A DNA stretch of 64,000 bases from the NCBI GenBank assembly GCA_003569165.1, contig BGOI01000004.1:36046-100045 (forward strand). Reading direction: 5' to 3'. The notes under the pieces are model-generated. The model did not search any database and was not told the origin of the DNA. It was given only the letters and a program-made list of their open reading frames with translations. Of the stretch, positions 29,013-37,889 are shown one piece after another. This stretch comes from Opitutia bacterium (GTDB lineage: Bacteria > Verrucomicrobiota > Verrucomicrobiia > Opitutales > UBA953). The position numbers and the translations under genes were made by a program. Every line of letters begins with the position of its first letter. Position 1 is the first letter of the stretch.

Positions 29013-30818
29013 TTACCGGCGCTCAGGAATGAGCGGGCAGGTGAGGTATACGCCCTTCGGGTCGTTCAAGGCGCGAATCGATCGCAGCCACTTGGCGTTC
29101 GCCTTGAGGAATTCCTTGGCGGGATCCGCCGATGCCTTGGAGAAGAGGGGCGAGTCGTTGTCGCCGTCCGAGAGGAGTTGTTGAAGTAGGTTCTCGCGGC
29201 CAGAATTCAGCGCCGGGATTTGGATCAGCTCGGCCTCCTCGGTCTTGGCCAGCAGCTTGGCTTCCTTGATGGCATCGCGTAGGCCGCCGAGTTTATCCAC
29301 AAGGCGCAGGCCGCGGGCGTCTTCGCCGAGCCAGACGCGTCCCTGGGCAATCTCGTGGACGCCGTCACGCTTCAGGTCGCGTCCCTCGGCGACGATGCGC
29401 AGGAAGTCCTCGTAGACCCCATCCACGGAGGTCTGCACGATCGCCAGTTCCTCGGGGGTTGCGGCGCGATGCTCGGCCAGCAGGTCCGCGTAACGGGCGG
29501 TCTTCACGCCGTCGGTGCCGAGCTGCACCTTCTTTGCTAGCTCGCCGTAATTGAAGTGGAGGCCGAAGACGCCAATTGAACCGGTGATCGTCGAGGGGTC
29601 GGCTATGATGAGGTTGGCTTTGGCGGCGATATAGTAGCCGCCGCTGGCCGCGACATCGCCCATGGAGACGACCACGGGAGTGCCCTGGCTCTTGAGGAGT
29701 CCGACCTCGCGCGCGACGACGTCGCTGGCGAAGGCTGAGCCGCCCGGACTATTCACGCGGAGCACGACCGCCTTGATACGATTATCGCCGCGCAGTAGGC
29801 GTAGGTCACGGGCTAGGCGGTCGCCGCCGATATCGCCCGGCGCACCCCAGCCGTCGACAATCTCGCCTTCAGCGTAGACGATCGCGATCCGTGGGCCGTT
29901 GTGCGGCAAGGTCACCTTATTGGCATAGCGGTGCAGGTTTACCTGTTGGAACGAAGTCCCCGAGTCGTCGGCGGCCGCACCCGCTACGCGGACCTGCTTG
30001 ACGAGCTCGTCACGATGCATGGCCTTGTCGGCCAGCTTGAGCTCCACGGCTTTCTGGGCGTTGAAAACGCCGGCCGAGTTGACTGCCTTGGAGAGAGCAC
30101 TGGGGGAAAGGCTACGCGACCTCGCGATGTCAGCGAGGATGCGCTTCCAGATTCCTCCCATCAGGGCTTCAGACTGCTCGCGGGCGGAGTCGCTCATGAC
30201 CCCTCCGAGGTAAGGCTCTACGGCCGACTTATACTTGCCGACCTTGGTCACCTGGACGCCGATGCCCAGCAGCTTCAGTGAGTCCCCGTAGTAGGTGTGA
30301 TACGAGGCGAGTCCCTTCAGTTCGAGTTCGCCCGCGGTATGCACATAGACCTTGTCCGCGACGCTGGAGAGGTAGTATTCGCCTTGGCTGCCGTTCTCGA
30401 TCCAAGCGATGACGGGCTTACCACTGGTCTTAAAGGCGGCGATGGCCTTGCGGAGCTCGGCCTTCTGGGTGACGCCAGCGGCGAGCGGGCCGTTCAGCAG
30501 GATGCCGACGATATTCCGGTCTTTGGCGGCGAGATCGATTGCTTCCAGCGCCCGGAGCAGGTCGAGTTCAGGTCCGCTCCCGCCGAGCAGTAAAAGGTCG
30601 AGGCCAGGGGTACCGTGGGCGGGCGTGTCGTTGATCGTGAGATCTCCGCCGATGACGAGCATCGACTTGGGCTTCACGGAGACCGCGGCGGACTCATGGT
30701 TGCTGCCGGCTGAGCTCGCGAGCGAGACGATGAGGGCGATCAACGCAAAGCCGCCGATGGCCACGGCGAGGAAAGTACCGAGCACGGAGGCGAAGACAGA
30801 CTTGAAGAAATCTTTCAT
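29013..30818 (-). CDS. sppA: Signal peptide peptidase SppA, 67K type
   Basis: The 601-residue product has one N-terminal membrane helix (about residues 9-33) and two tandem S49 domains. The catalytic dyad of the long form is visible: Lys197 in GKYKSAVEP of the first domain and Ser392 in DVAASGGYY of the second. SppA clears leftover signal peptides from the inner membrane. The ATG at 30818 gives a normal MKDFFKSVF start; an extended frame upstream adds a non-hydrophobic segment and was not used. It is convergent with the M48 gene, with stops six bases apart. An atypical C-terminus follows the second domain (about residue 560 on), with no recognised motif. Confidence 0.93.
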   Translation of the reverse strand: MKDFFKSVFASVLGTFLAVAIGGFALIALIVSLASSAGSNHESAAVSVKPKSMLVIGGDLTINDTPAHGTPGLDLLLLGGSGPELDLLRALEAIDLAAKDRNIVGILLNGPLAAGVTQKAELRKAIAAFKTSGKPVIAWIENGSQGEYYLSSVADKVYVHTAGELELKGLASYHTYYGDSLKLLGIGVQVTKVGKYKSAVEPYLGGVMSDSAREQSEALMGGIWKRILADIARSRSLSPSALSKAVNSAGVFNAQKAVELKLADKAMHRDELVKQVRVAGAAADDSGTSFQQVNLHRYANKVTLPHNGPRIAIVYAEGEIVDGWGAPGDIGGDRLARDLRLLRGDNRIKAVVLRVNSPGGSAFASDVVAREVGLLKSQGTPVVVSMGDVAASGGYYIAAKANLIIADPSTITGSIGVFGLHFNYGELAKKVQLGTDGVKTARYADLLAEHRAATPEELAIVQTSVDGVYEDFLRIVAEGRDLKRDGVHEIAQGRVWLGEDARGLRLVDKLGGLRDAIKEAKLLAKTEEAELIQIPALNSGRENLLQQLLSDGDNDSPLFSKASADPAKEFLKANAKWLRSIRALNDPKGVYLTCPLIPERR

Positions 30819-30943
30819 GGGAGGGGGAAGGGGGTGGGTGTCATTAAAATGATGCTTTCGTGTCTCCTTTTCGCCAACCAAAAGCTCATTATTGATACCC
30901 CTTTCCTCTCGATGCCGCCCGTCTCGGTGGCTAGTTTCTCGCT

Positions 30944-32392
30944 ATGTCAGAGAACACGTCATCGGCTGGCGCCGGCACTTCCCGCAAGGCGTTGGCCATC
31001 AATCTTGATCGGTCGGCCTACGGGGCCTTCGCCGAGATCGGGGCTGGGCAGGAAGTGGTCCGGCACTTCTTCAAGTCGGGCGGAGCCTCAGGTACGGTGG
31101 CAAAGAGTATTTCCGCCTATGATATGCGTGTCAGCGACGCGATCTACGGCCACCCTCAACGCTATGTTTCCCGTCAACGGCTGGAGCAGATGCTCGACCA
31201 TGAGTACGGACTCCTGGTCGATCGACTGAAGGATGAACGTGGCCCGGTGACCCGCTTCTTCGCCTTCGCCGACACGGTGGCGACGACCCCTCATGACGGT
31301 AAAGGGCAGGGGCACTCTTGGATCGGCATCCGCTTTCAAGACCATCCCCAGGCCGAGCCAAGCGAGGTCATCCTCCATCTTCGTCTCTGGGATAAGGACG
31401 CGGGTCGCCAGCAGGACGCCCTCGGCGCCGTTGGCGTGAACCTCATCCACGCCGCCCTCAATACGCGCGATAGCGTCGATAACTTCCTCACCGCCTTGGT
31501 TGACGAAGTGGGCGCCGGGCGCGTCGAGGTCGAGTTTGTCCATTTCAGCGGGCCAGCTTTTGGCGCCTTCGACAATCGCGCGGCCGCCCTGCGGCTCGTC
31601 CGCCTCGGCCTCACAGACGCCGTGCTCTTCGGTCCGGAAGGCGATCCGCAGGTCCCGAGCGAATACTTCCATAAGCGCTCGGTCTTGGTCGCCCGCGGTA
31701 CCTTCCGCCCGGTCTCGATCGTCAATGTGGACATGCTGGCCTGCGCTTTGCGCGCCCTGCCCGAGGGCGGCAAGGACGTGGTCCCGCTGTTCGAGATGTG
31801 CATCGGCTCCGACCCGCACCCTGAATCCGAACTCATCGACCGTATTCGTCTCGTGGGCGCGATGCAGCACCCCCTCCTGGTCACCCGTCATCGCGGCTGG
31901 TATCGTCTCCCGGCCTATTTCCGCCTGCATACCACGGGTAGCATCACGCTGGTGGCGGGCATGAACAACCTCGTCGACCTCTTTAATCCCGAGCACTACA
32001 CCCACCTCGAAGGCGGCGTCCTAGAATCTTGCGGCCGTCTCTTTAAGGATGGCGTCCGCGTCATGGTCTATCCGATGCGCGGGGATCAACTTCGCCGACT
32101 GATTCTCGATCCGGTCGCGTGCAAGGTCTGCTTCCCGGAGAGCTATAGCGTCGCCGAAGATTCGGTCGTGACCGCTTCCGCTATCCAGATGCGCCCCTCG
32201 GTGGCCGGCCTGTTCCAGCACCTACTCAATAATGGCTTCTTGGTACCCATCAAGGGGGCGGACCCCTTGGCGATGGCCTGCCAGCCGCGTACCTTGGCTG
32301 AACGTATCCGCAAGAACGAGGGCGGCTGGGAAAAAGAAGTGCCTCCTCCGGTTGCGGTTGCGATCCGCAGTCTCAAGTTATGGGCGAGGTAG
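30944..32392 (+). CDS. Conserved protein of unknown function (often labelled TonB-dependent receptor or nicotinate-nucleotide adenylyltransferase)
   Basis: The 482-residue soluble product has no signal peptide. I recognise the block NLDRSAYGAFAEIGAGQEVVRHFF near residues 20-43 and the YPMRGD and CGRLFKDGVRV segments near the C-terminal third, which recur in a widely conserved family in cyanobacteria, Bacteroidetes and Verrucomicrobia. Public labels for that family conflict, and none fits: it has no barrel, no TonB box and no nucleotidyltransferase motif I can see. It contains VTRFFAFADTVATT and SWIGIRFQ. The next gene, a small membrane protein, begins four bases after its stop and may be its partner. 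Function is not known. Confidence 0.65.
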   Translation: MSENTSSAGAGTSRKALAINLDRSAYGAFAEIGAGQEVVRHFFKSGGASGTVAKSISAYDMRVSDAIYGHPQRYVSRQRLEQMLDHEYGLLVDRLKDERGPVTRFFAFADTVATTPHDGKGQGHSWIGIRFQDHPQAEPSEVILHLRLWDKDAGRQQDALGAVGVNLIHAALNTRDSVDNFLTALVDEVGAGRVEVEFVHFSGPAFGAFDNRAAALRLVRLGLTDAVLFGPEGDPQVPSEYFHKRSVLVARGTFRPVSIVNVDMLACALRALPEGGKDVVPLFEMCIGSDPHPESELIDRIRLVGAMQHPLLVTRHRGWYRLPAYFRLHTTGSITLVAGMNNLVDLFNPEHYTHLEGGVLESCGRLFKDGVRVMVYPMRGDQLRRLILDPVACKVCFPESYSVAEDSVVTASAIQMRPSVAGLFQHLLNNGFLVPIKGADPLAMACQPRTLAERIRKNEGGWEKEVPPPVAVAIRSLKLWAR

Positions 32393-32395
32393 CCC

Positions 32396-32992
32396 ATGCC
32401 CGTCACTTCTCTTCCCCCCGCCCAGGACACGGAGCTTTCGCTCTCCGTCGAACGTGCCTATCGTGAGTCGCTGGTGACCGATCGGCTCGGCGCCATCTGG
32501 TCGCTGATCCTCGCGAAATGCTTCCTGGCGCAGTGGGCGATTCTCCGCTTCGAGATCCCGATCAGTGGTCCGCGCTATATCTGGACGCTCACGTTAATCA
32601 TGGGGATCGTCGCCTCGGCTTATTACCTGCACGCCCACCGGGTGCGGCTGTACCTGCTCCCCACGCATTTCCGCGTGAACGCTGCGGTGCTTGCCGGGCT
32701 CGTCGTGGCGTTAGGTTTCGTCGCATATGCGTATTTTGCCCGAGGCCTCCTGTCCGCTCCGGTGGCGACGGCGCTTGCGGCGGTGTTGTTAGGTTCGTGG
32801 TCCCTCGCGCGCGCGGCGTTGCGCCGCGCCTGGCCGCCGCTTTTCGGCGCCTTCCTCTGGTGGGGTCTCGCCGCTACGGCCCTGCGTTCGCCGCCCGACC
32901 AAGCGTTGCTCTGGCTGGGACTAGGCTTGCTGTGCGCGCAGGCGTTGCCGGGCTTCGCAGTCGCGGCCCAGGCATCCCGCCGTCGCGTCTGA
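32396..32992 (+). CDS. Multi-pass membrane protein of unknown function
   Basis: The 198-residue product has about five or six hydrophobic segments (for instance residues 35-52, 61-79, 92-117, 122-137 and 150-190), separated by short Arg-rich loops, and no recognised motif. It starts four bases after the previous gene, so the two are probably translationally coupled. The Arg-rich positive-inside pattern supports an inner-membrane location. The C-terminus ends in RRRV. It overlaps no other gene and is convergent with the LysR regulator, with the stop codons abutting. Ala/Leu-rich coding in a GC-rich genome can mimic membrane segments, so the topology is approximate. Confidence 0.55.
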   Translation: MPVTSLPPAQDTELSLSVERAYRESLVTDRLGAIWSLILAKCFLAQWAILRFEIPISGPRYIWTLTLIMGIVASAYYLHAHRVRLYLLPTHFRVNAAVLAGLVVALGFVAYAYFARGLLSAPVATALAAVLLGSWSLARAALRRAWPPLFGAFLWWGLAATALRSPPDQALLWLGLGLLCAQALPGFAVAAQASRRRV

Positions 32993-33892
32993 TCAGACCG
33001 CTGGCTTGCTGCCGGCGCTGTTCATGAGGTGCGTCATGAAGCGCTTCATGGCCGGCGTCAGGACGCGGCCTTTACGATGTAGAATGGCTAACGGGCGCGC
33101 CACGCGGCGGTCCCGCAGGCGCAGCATGACGAGCGTGCCTTGCTCGACTTCCTGGCGGATGGTGCCTTCGGGCACAAGCGCCACGCCGGCGTCGACTTCC
33201 ACCGCACGCTTGAGCGTTTCGATATTGTCGAACTCCATGGAGGGCTCGAGCTCGATGCGCTGTTCGCGGAAGAATTGGTCGAGCGCCTTGCGCGTCGGGA
33301 TATCTTGGTCGAAGCCGATGAACTTACCGCCTTGCAGGTCGGCGAGGTCGATTTCCTTCTTGCCCGCAAGCTTGTGCTTGGGCGAGCAGATGGCGACGAG
33401 CTGGTCTTCCATCAGGGGGATAATCTCGACCTGGCGAGTTTTCTGCGGGAAGGCGACGAGACCGAAGTCCACCGCGTTCGAGATGACGTCCTCGTAGACG
33501 AGGTTCGAGCGACGGTATTCGACGCGCACGTTGACGTGCGGGAATTCCTGCATGAACGATTTCACGTGCGGCGGGAGCTCATGCAGGCCGATCGAGACGA
33601 TGGTCGAGATGTGGACGGTGCCGCTGACGACCTTGCGCATCTCCTGCATCTCGCTGCCGACCTGTTCGTAGCGGTTGAGGATATCCTTGGCGGCCTCATA
33701 GAGGCTACGGCCTTCGCGCGTGAGCCGGAACTGCTTCTGGCTGCGGTCGACGATCAGAACGTTGAAATGCTTTTCCATCGAGCGCAGCTGCTGGCTGACG
33801 GCCGACTGGGTGATGGCGTTGAGCTTGGCGGCCTTGGAGAAACTTTCGTTGTCCACTAGGTCGCGGAAGATCTTCAGGTTCTCGATATGCAT
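32993..33892 (-). CDS. LysR-family transcriptional regulator
   Basis: The 299-residue product has the LysR helix-turn-helix (FSKAAKLNAITQSAVSQQL, about residues 18-36) and a two-lobed effector-binding domain from about residue 90. It resembles CysL/CysB-type regulators, but the effector cannot be read from sequence. The ATG at 33892 gives the typical MHIENLKIFRDLV start; an upstream in-frame ATG adding six residues (33910) is possible. TTGAAG and ATTAAT elements lie upstream on the minus strand. It has no obvious divergent target gene: the upstream neighbour at 34036 is yggS, so autoregulation or distant targets are likely. Confidence 0.9.
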   Translation of the reverse strand: MHIENLKIFRDLVDNESFSKAAKLNAITQSAVSQQLRSMEKHFNVLIVDRSQKQFRLTREGRSLYEAAKDILNRYEQVGSEMQEMRKVVSGTVHISTIVSIGLHELPPHVKSFMQEFPHVNVRVEYRRSNLVYEDVISNAVDFGLVAFPQKTRQVEIIPLMEDQLVAICSPKHKLAGKKEIDLADLQGGKFIGFDQDIPTRKALDQFFREQRIELEPSMEFDNIETLKRAVEVDAGVALVPEGTIRQEVEQGTLVMLRLRDRRVARPLAILHRKGRVLTPAMKRFMTHLMNSAGSKPAV

Positions 33893-34035
33893 GGGAATGA
33901 AAGAGCCCATGATTAATGAATCTAATGGGTTAGGGCTTCAAGTGTAGATATGCTAATCCTAGGCCTTGGCCCTCCAGGTGCCCTGGGGAGCCCGACTGGT
34001 TGACTCCCCGCCCGTTCTCCCTCCCTCTGGTGCAA

Positions 34036-34734
34036 ATGGTCACCTCCGACCAGTTTAAGGCCCATTGCGAGGGGGTGCTGGCCCGCATCCAAGCCGCCTG
34101 CGCCCGCGTCGGCCGCGACCCCGCCTCCGTCCGCCTCCTGCCCGTCACCAAGACCCACCCCATTGAGGCCGCTTTGCTCGCCTATGGCTTTGGATTACGG
34201 GCGGTGGGCGAGAACCGCGTCCAGGAAGCCGCCCAGAAGCGCCCCCTGGCCCCGGCCGACCTCCGCTGGGAACTCATCGGCCACCTCCAGTCCAATAAGG
34301 CCAAGCATGCCCTGCAGGCTTTCGATGTCATTCAAAGCGTGGATTCCGCCGAACTGGCCACCCGCCTCGGCCGGCTGGCCGGCGAGATGGGGCTGCGCCG
34401 TGAGGTGCTGATCCAAGTCAATTCCGGCGACGATCCCGCCAAGTTCGGGTGCGACCTGGCTGATGCGCCCCGCCTGCTCGAGGCCGCTCTGGCCCAGCCG
34501 GCCTTGGTCGTGAAGGGGCTGATGGCCATCGCACCACTCTCCGATGATCCCGCGGTCGCCGACCGCACCTTCGCCGAGCTACGTCTCTGTCGCGACTCTC
34601 TCGCCGCCCGCTTCGGCGTGGCGCTCCCAGAATTATCGATGGGGATGAGCGGAGACCTTGAATCCGCCGTCGCCGCAGGTTCTACTTGCGTCCGTGTCGG
34701 CTCCGCTTTGTTCGGCAGTCGTCCCTCCGCATGA
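34036..34734 (+). CDS. Pyridoxal-phosphate homeostasis protein (YggS/PLPBP family)
   Basis: The 232-residue product has the PLP-binding Lys in LLPVTKTHP (about residue 40), the HLQSNKAK and QVNSGDDPAKFG blocks and the C-terminal SMGMSGDLESAVAAGST signature. The family binds PLP without known catalysis and keeps vitamin B6 and some amino-acid pools in balance. The ATG at 34036 was preferred to a TTG 36 bases upstream. Its stop TGA overlaps the recN ATG (ATGA at 34731-34734), so recN is translationally coupled to it. The pairing with recN is not a functional link that I know. Confidence 0.93.
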   Translation: MVTSDQFKAHCEGVLARIQAACARVGRDPASVRLLPVTKTHPIEAALLAYGFGLRAVGENRVQEAAQKRPLAPADLRWELIGHLQSNKAKHALQAFDVIQSVDSAELATRLGRLAGEMGLRREVLIQVNSGDDPAKFGCDLADAPRLLEAALAQPALVVKGLMAIAPLSDDPAVADRTFAELRLCRDSLAARFGVALPELSMGMSGDLESAVAAGSTCVRVGSALFGSRPSA

Positions 34735-36392
34735 TCCGCCGCCTTCAAATTCGCGACCTCGCCCTGATGGATCGCACCGAGCTCGAACTGGGTTCGGGCT
34801 TCACGGTGGTCACGGGTGAGACCGGCGCGGGCAAGTCCGTCTTGCTCGGTGCGCTTTCGCTCCTCGCGGGTAATCGTGCCGCGAAGACAATCGTCCGTAA
34901 GGGCGCCGAGGAATGCTCAGTCGAAGCCGAGCTCGAGACCGACGGCGACAAGCGCTTCGACGAAGTGCTGAAGTCCCTCGACCTACCGGTTTGCGATGAT
35001 GGCCTGCTCATCCTGAAGCGTTCGGTCCATGCGACCAAGGCGGGACGAATCTCAATCAACGGCGGTTCGGCCACGCTCACACAACTTCAGCAACTCGGTG
35101 AACTGTGGATCGATTTCCACGGCCCAGGCGAACCACAGAAGCTGATGCGCGCCGAGACCCAGCTGGAGATGCTCGATTTGCATGCCGGCCTCGCCTCCGC
35201 TCTCGCTACTTATCGTACCGGCTGGCGCCTGCGCAACGACCTGCTCCGCGAAGCCGCCGAAGCCGCCACGGCCGAACGGCTTTCCGAGGACGAAGCAGCC
35301 TTCCTGCGCTCCCAGCTCGATAAGCTCGATTCGCTCGACCTTTCTGAAGAGGCCATCACGAAGCTCGAACGCGACCACGCCCGCTCTTCCCGGGCCCAGG
35401 AACTCGCGGCCTTGCTCGGCCAGCTGGAGTCTGGCCTCGGTTCCGATGGCCTCGGAGAGGTGATGCCTAAACTTCTCAAGGCAGGCGACGACATCGCCCG
35501 CATTGACGCCGATGCCGAAGCGCTTCGCGACCGTCTTAATTCCCTCGCCGCCGAAGCCGAAGACATCCGCGCCGACTTCGCTCGTCTGGGCCGCGGGCTC
35601 TCCTCGGACGATGAGTCCGCCGCCGAACTCGAAGGGAAGATGAACCTCTGGCTGGAATTCCGTCGTAAGTATGGACCGGGCGCCGAAGCGGTCCGCGAGA
35701 AGCGCGAGGCGCTCCGCCGTCGCTTGGCTTCGCAGGGTGACGTCGAAGCCCGCGTGTCGAAGCTCAAGGCCGAGGCAGCCAAGGTGGAGAAGGATCTCCG
35801 CAAGCAAGCCGAAGCCCTGCGCGCCGCCCGCACGAAGGCCGCCGATAAACTCGCCACCGCCGCCCGCAAGATGCTGGGCTCGCTCGGCTTCAAGAAGGCC
35901 GACCTGCGCATCGAGGTCGCGGTCGCCGAACTCGGCCCGCAAGGCGCCGATGCGGTCCGCTTCCTTTTCTGCCCGAATGCTGGTCAGGATCTCCTGCCGC
36001 TCGACCAAATCGCTTCTAGTGGCGAAGCCGCTCGCGTGATGCTGGCCCTGAAGACCGTGCTCGCCGCCGTCGACCGCACCCCGGTCCTGGTCTTCGACGA
36101 GGTCGACGCCAATGTCGGTGGCGAGATCGGCGCGCAGGTCGGCCGTGAACTCGCCGCCCTCGGCAAGGGCCACCAGGTCTTCTGCGTGACGCACCTCCCG
36201 CAGGTCGCCGCGCTCGGCCATGCCCATCTCGTCGTGACGAAAACGCAGGATGACAAGTCGACGACGGTCGAAATCGCCCCTGTCCATGGTAAGCGCAAGG
36301 ACCGCGAGTCTGAGCTCGCCCGTATGCTCGGCGACCGTGCCAGCAAGGTCGCGCTCTCCCACGCCCGCGAACTGCTCGACGGCGCGAAGTAA
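34731..36392 (+). CDS. recN: DNA repair protein RecN
   Basis: The 553-residue SMC-like ATPase has Walker A GETGAGKS (about residues 29-36), a coiled-coil centre, and the C-terminal ABC block with LASSGEAARVMLALK-type signature (here IASSGEAARVMLAL, about 424) and Walker B LVFDEVDANVGG (about 455). RecN gathers broken DNA ends for RecA-dependent repair. The ATG at 34731 overlaps the preceding stop; a longer open frame upstream covers the end of yggS and is not used. The substitution of the usual LSGGE-type region by ASSGE is normal for RecN. No LexA box was sought with confidence inside the coupled start. Confidence 0.95.
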   Translation: MIRRLQIRDLALMDRTELELGSGFTVVTGETGAGKSVLLGALSLLAGNRAAKTIVRKGAEECSVEAELETDGDKRFDEVLKSLDLPVCDDGLLILKRSVHATKAGRISINGGSATLTQLQQLGELWIDFHGPGEPQKLMRAETQLEMLDLHAGLASALATYRTGWRLRNDLLREAAEAATAERLSEDEAAFLRSQLDKLDSLDLSEEAITKLERDHARSSRAQELAALLGQLESGLGSDGLGEVMPKLLKAGDDIARIDADAEALRDRLNSLAAEAEDIRADFARLGRGLSSDDESAAELEGKMNLWLEFRRKYGPGAEAVREKREALRRRLASQGDVEARVSKLKAEAAKVEKDLRKQAEALRAARTKAADKLATAARKMLGSLGFKKADLRIEVAVAELGPQGADAVRFLFCPNAGQDLLPLDQIASSGEAARVMLALKTVLAAVDRTPVLVFDEVDANVGGEIGAQVGRELAALGKGHQVFCVTHLPQVAALGHAHLVVTKTQDDKSTTVEIAPVHGKRKDRESELARMLGDRASKVALSHARELLDGAK

Positions 36393-36394
36393 GC

Positions 36395-37213
36395 CTAGGC
36401 CTTCTTGACGAAGCGATCGAGGCGGAGGCGTTGGATCATGCGCAGGCCGATGGCGGCCGCCCAAGGCTTAGGTAAGCGGGCCGAGAAGACGGCCAGGATC
36501 TTATGCTTCCAGCCTGTGACGACCACTGGGCGATATGCGGCCATGCCGCGCACGGCTTCGTCCGCACATTCTTCTGAGGTTTGACCGCCGAGGCCGGTCG
36601 AACTCGCGAAGCCGGCGGCCTTGGAAAAGTTCGTCGAGACCGGGCCGGGGCAGATCGCCACGCAGCGGATGCCGTGTCGCTTCGCTTCGGCATCGAGCGC
36701 GACACTCCAATCGAGCATGAAGGATTTCGTCGCGGCATAGGTGGTCATCAGTGGTGTCGGCTGGAAACCCGCGAGCGATGCAACGGTTGCCACCATGCCG
36801 CCGCGCGATTTCAGTTCGTCCCACAGCCGGCCCGTGAGTTCGACTGGCGCGCGCACATTGACGTCAATCATCTTCAAGGTGTGGTCAACGCCGGGCGCCG
36901 GAAACTCTCCGTAGGCACCGAAGCCGCTGTTATTAATCAGTAGCATCCTGCCTTCTCGGGGCATTAGTTTCCGTAATTCGCAGACAACCGACGCGATGTC
37001 AGCGGGTTGCGAGAGATCACAGGTAAGGTGAGTGAAGTTCAGGGAATTCGGGACCCCCTCGGGTATCGTCCTGGAAAGATTGAACACCGCGGCTTTGGTC
37101 TCAGAATGACTGATACGCGAGAGTATCGCGCGTCCGATCCCGGAAGAAGCCCCTGATATGATGACCACGGAAAAACTCCTGAAGAATTCATCGACGGTCT
37201 TGTTCTTTGACAT
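36395..37213 (-). CDS. Short-chain dehydrogenase/reductase
   Basis: The 272-residue product has the SDR cofactor motif SGASSGIG (about residues 20-27), an NNSG structural motif (about 93-96), the catalytic Tyr and Lys in YAATK (about 157-161), and the ICPGPVSTNF segment that follows. Substrate is not predictable; the C-terminal hydrophobic/basic tail (KPWAAAIGLRMIQRLRL) suggests a membrane-associated member such as those acting on lipids. It is convergent with recN, with the stop codons two bases apart, and divergent from hpf with only 40 bases between start codons. Codon use in the first 60 codons is less GC-biased than its neighbours. Confidence 0.9.
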   Translation of the reverse strand: MSKNKTVDEFFRSFSVVIISGASSGIGRAILSRISHSETKAAVFNLSRTIPEGVPNSLNFTHLTCDLSQPADIASVVCELRKLMPREGRMLLINNSGFGAYGEFPAPGVDHTLKMIDVNVRAPVELTGRLWDELKSRGGMVATVASLAGFQPTPLMTTYAATKSFMLDWSVALDAEAKRHGIRCVAICPGPVSTNFSKAAGFASSTGLGGQTSEECADEAVRGMAAYRPVVVTGWKHKILAVFSARLPKPWAAAIGLRMIQRLRLDRFVKKA

Positions 37214-37253
37214 GGGCGCAGAGTCTCACGTCACCCCAAAAAACACAACACAC

Positions 37254-37613
37254 ATGACAAGTGCTCCGATCGTCGTGACGGGGGTCCATATGGACCTTAC
37301 CGCCGCCCTGAAGGAAACGGTGTGCGCCAAGGTCGAAAGACTGCTGCGCCACAACCCGCGGATCATCCGCGTGCTCGTCGAACTCGTCTACACCCGCTGC
37401 AGCGACCATAGTCGCGAATTCGGGGCCCAGATCCGGCTCGAACTGCCGGGGCCGGACATCGTCGTCCGGGAGGAGTCGGACGACCTCTACAAATCCATCG
37501 ATATTTTGGTCGATAAAGTCGACCGCCAGCTTCGCCGCCGCCATCGTCTAGATAAGGAAAAAAGGAATCATCCGCATCCGACAGACCTGGGCGACCTGGG
37601 ACGCGCGGCGTAA
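37254..37613 (+). CDS. hpf: Ribosome hibernation-promoting factor (short form)
   Basis: The 119-residue product has the HPF/RaiA fold segments: an N-terminal strand (IVVTGVHMDLTAALKETV), a basic helix with RHNPRIIRV, and the DLYKSIDILVDKVDRQL helix followed by a basic tail. The short HPF form binds the 30S decoding centre and inactivates ribosomes in stationary phase, usually with help from RMF or by dimerisation. The ATG at 37254 was chosen over a longer frame because it gives the normal N-terminus; the leader is CA-rich without a Shine-Dalgarno. It is divergent from the dehydrogenase and followed by an unusual repeat-rich noncoding stretch. Confidence 0.9.
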   Translation: MTSAPIVVTGVHMDLTAALKETVCAKVERLLRHNPRIIRVLVELVYTRCSDHSREFGAQIRLELPGPDIVVREESDDLYKSIDILVDKVDRQLRRRHRLDKEKRNHPHPTDLGDLGRAA

Positions 37614-37788
37614 GGACGGTGCGGTGCCGGCCGGTTGTCAGTGAGGACGGCCCAGTCAGTGAAAGTCGAAGTCGGTATGGCCGGAAGTCGGTGAAAACAG
37701 ACGGAAAGCCAGTCAGACAACGAAGGTAACGACAGTCAGTCAGGTCACAGACAACGAAAGCTAAGCTAGCACAGACAAAGTCAGGTAC
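37614..37788 (+). repeat. Noncoding region with recurring AGTCAG and CAGAC motifs after hpf
   Basis: This part of the 276-base gap between hpf and mpl is purine-rich and carries degenerate direct repeats. CAGTCAG occurs at 37710 and 37733, and related GTCAG or AGTCGG copies at 37637, 37654 and elsewhere. An 11-base copy CAGACAACGAA occurs twice, 34 bases apart (37714-37724 and 37748-37758), and CAGAC again near 37698 and 37772. No open reading frame with a start was seen. It could be a long unstructured 3' UTR, a small RNA, or a set of protein-binding sites. It is not a CRISPR array because the spacing and units vary. Confidence 0.6.
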
Positions 37789-37822
37789 AGGACCCCGGCC
37801 GCCGTAAGGTGACCGGGGTCCT
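37789..37822 (+). terminator. Strong hairpin ending the hpf 3' region
   Basis: A perfect 10-base-pair stem (37789-37798 with 37813-37822) closes a 14-base loop. It is followed by CTCCTGTTT, a poor U-tract. It probably marks the 3' end of the hpf transcript or of a small RNA from the repeat region. The remaining bases to 37889 include no recognised element apart from TTTTATC close to the mpl start. Confidence 0.6.
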
Positions 37823-37889
37823 CCTGTTTAGGCGGCTCGCCCCGCCTAAGTTTCTCGCCCTTGGCCTCCCGAGGGCTTTTATCTGCCCC

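Noticed and set aside
35052..36464. Open frame of about 470 codons opposite recN
   Set aside because: Antisense shadow, no motif, and recN on the other strand is complete with ATPase motifs.
37614..37788. Repeats considered as a CRISPR array
   Set aside because: Units are short, degenerate and unevenly spaced, and no cas gene is near.
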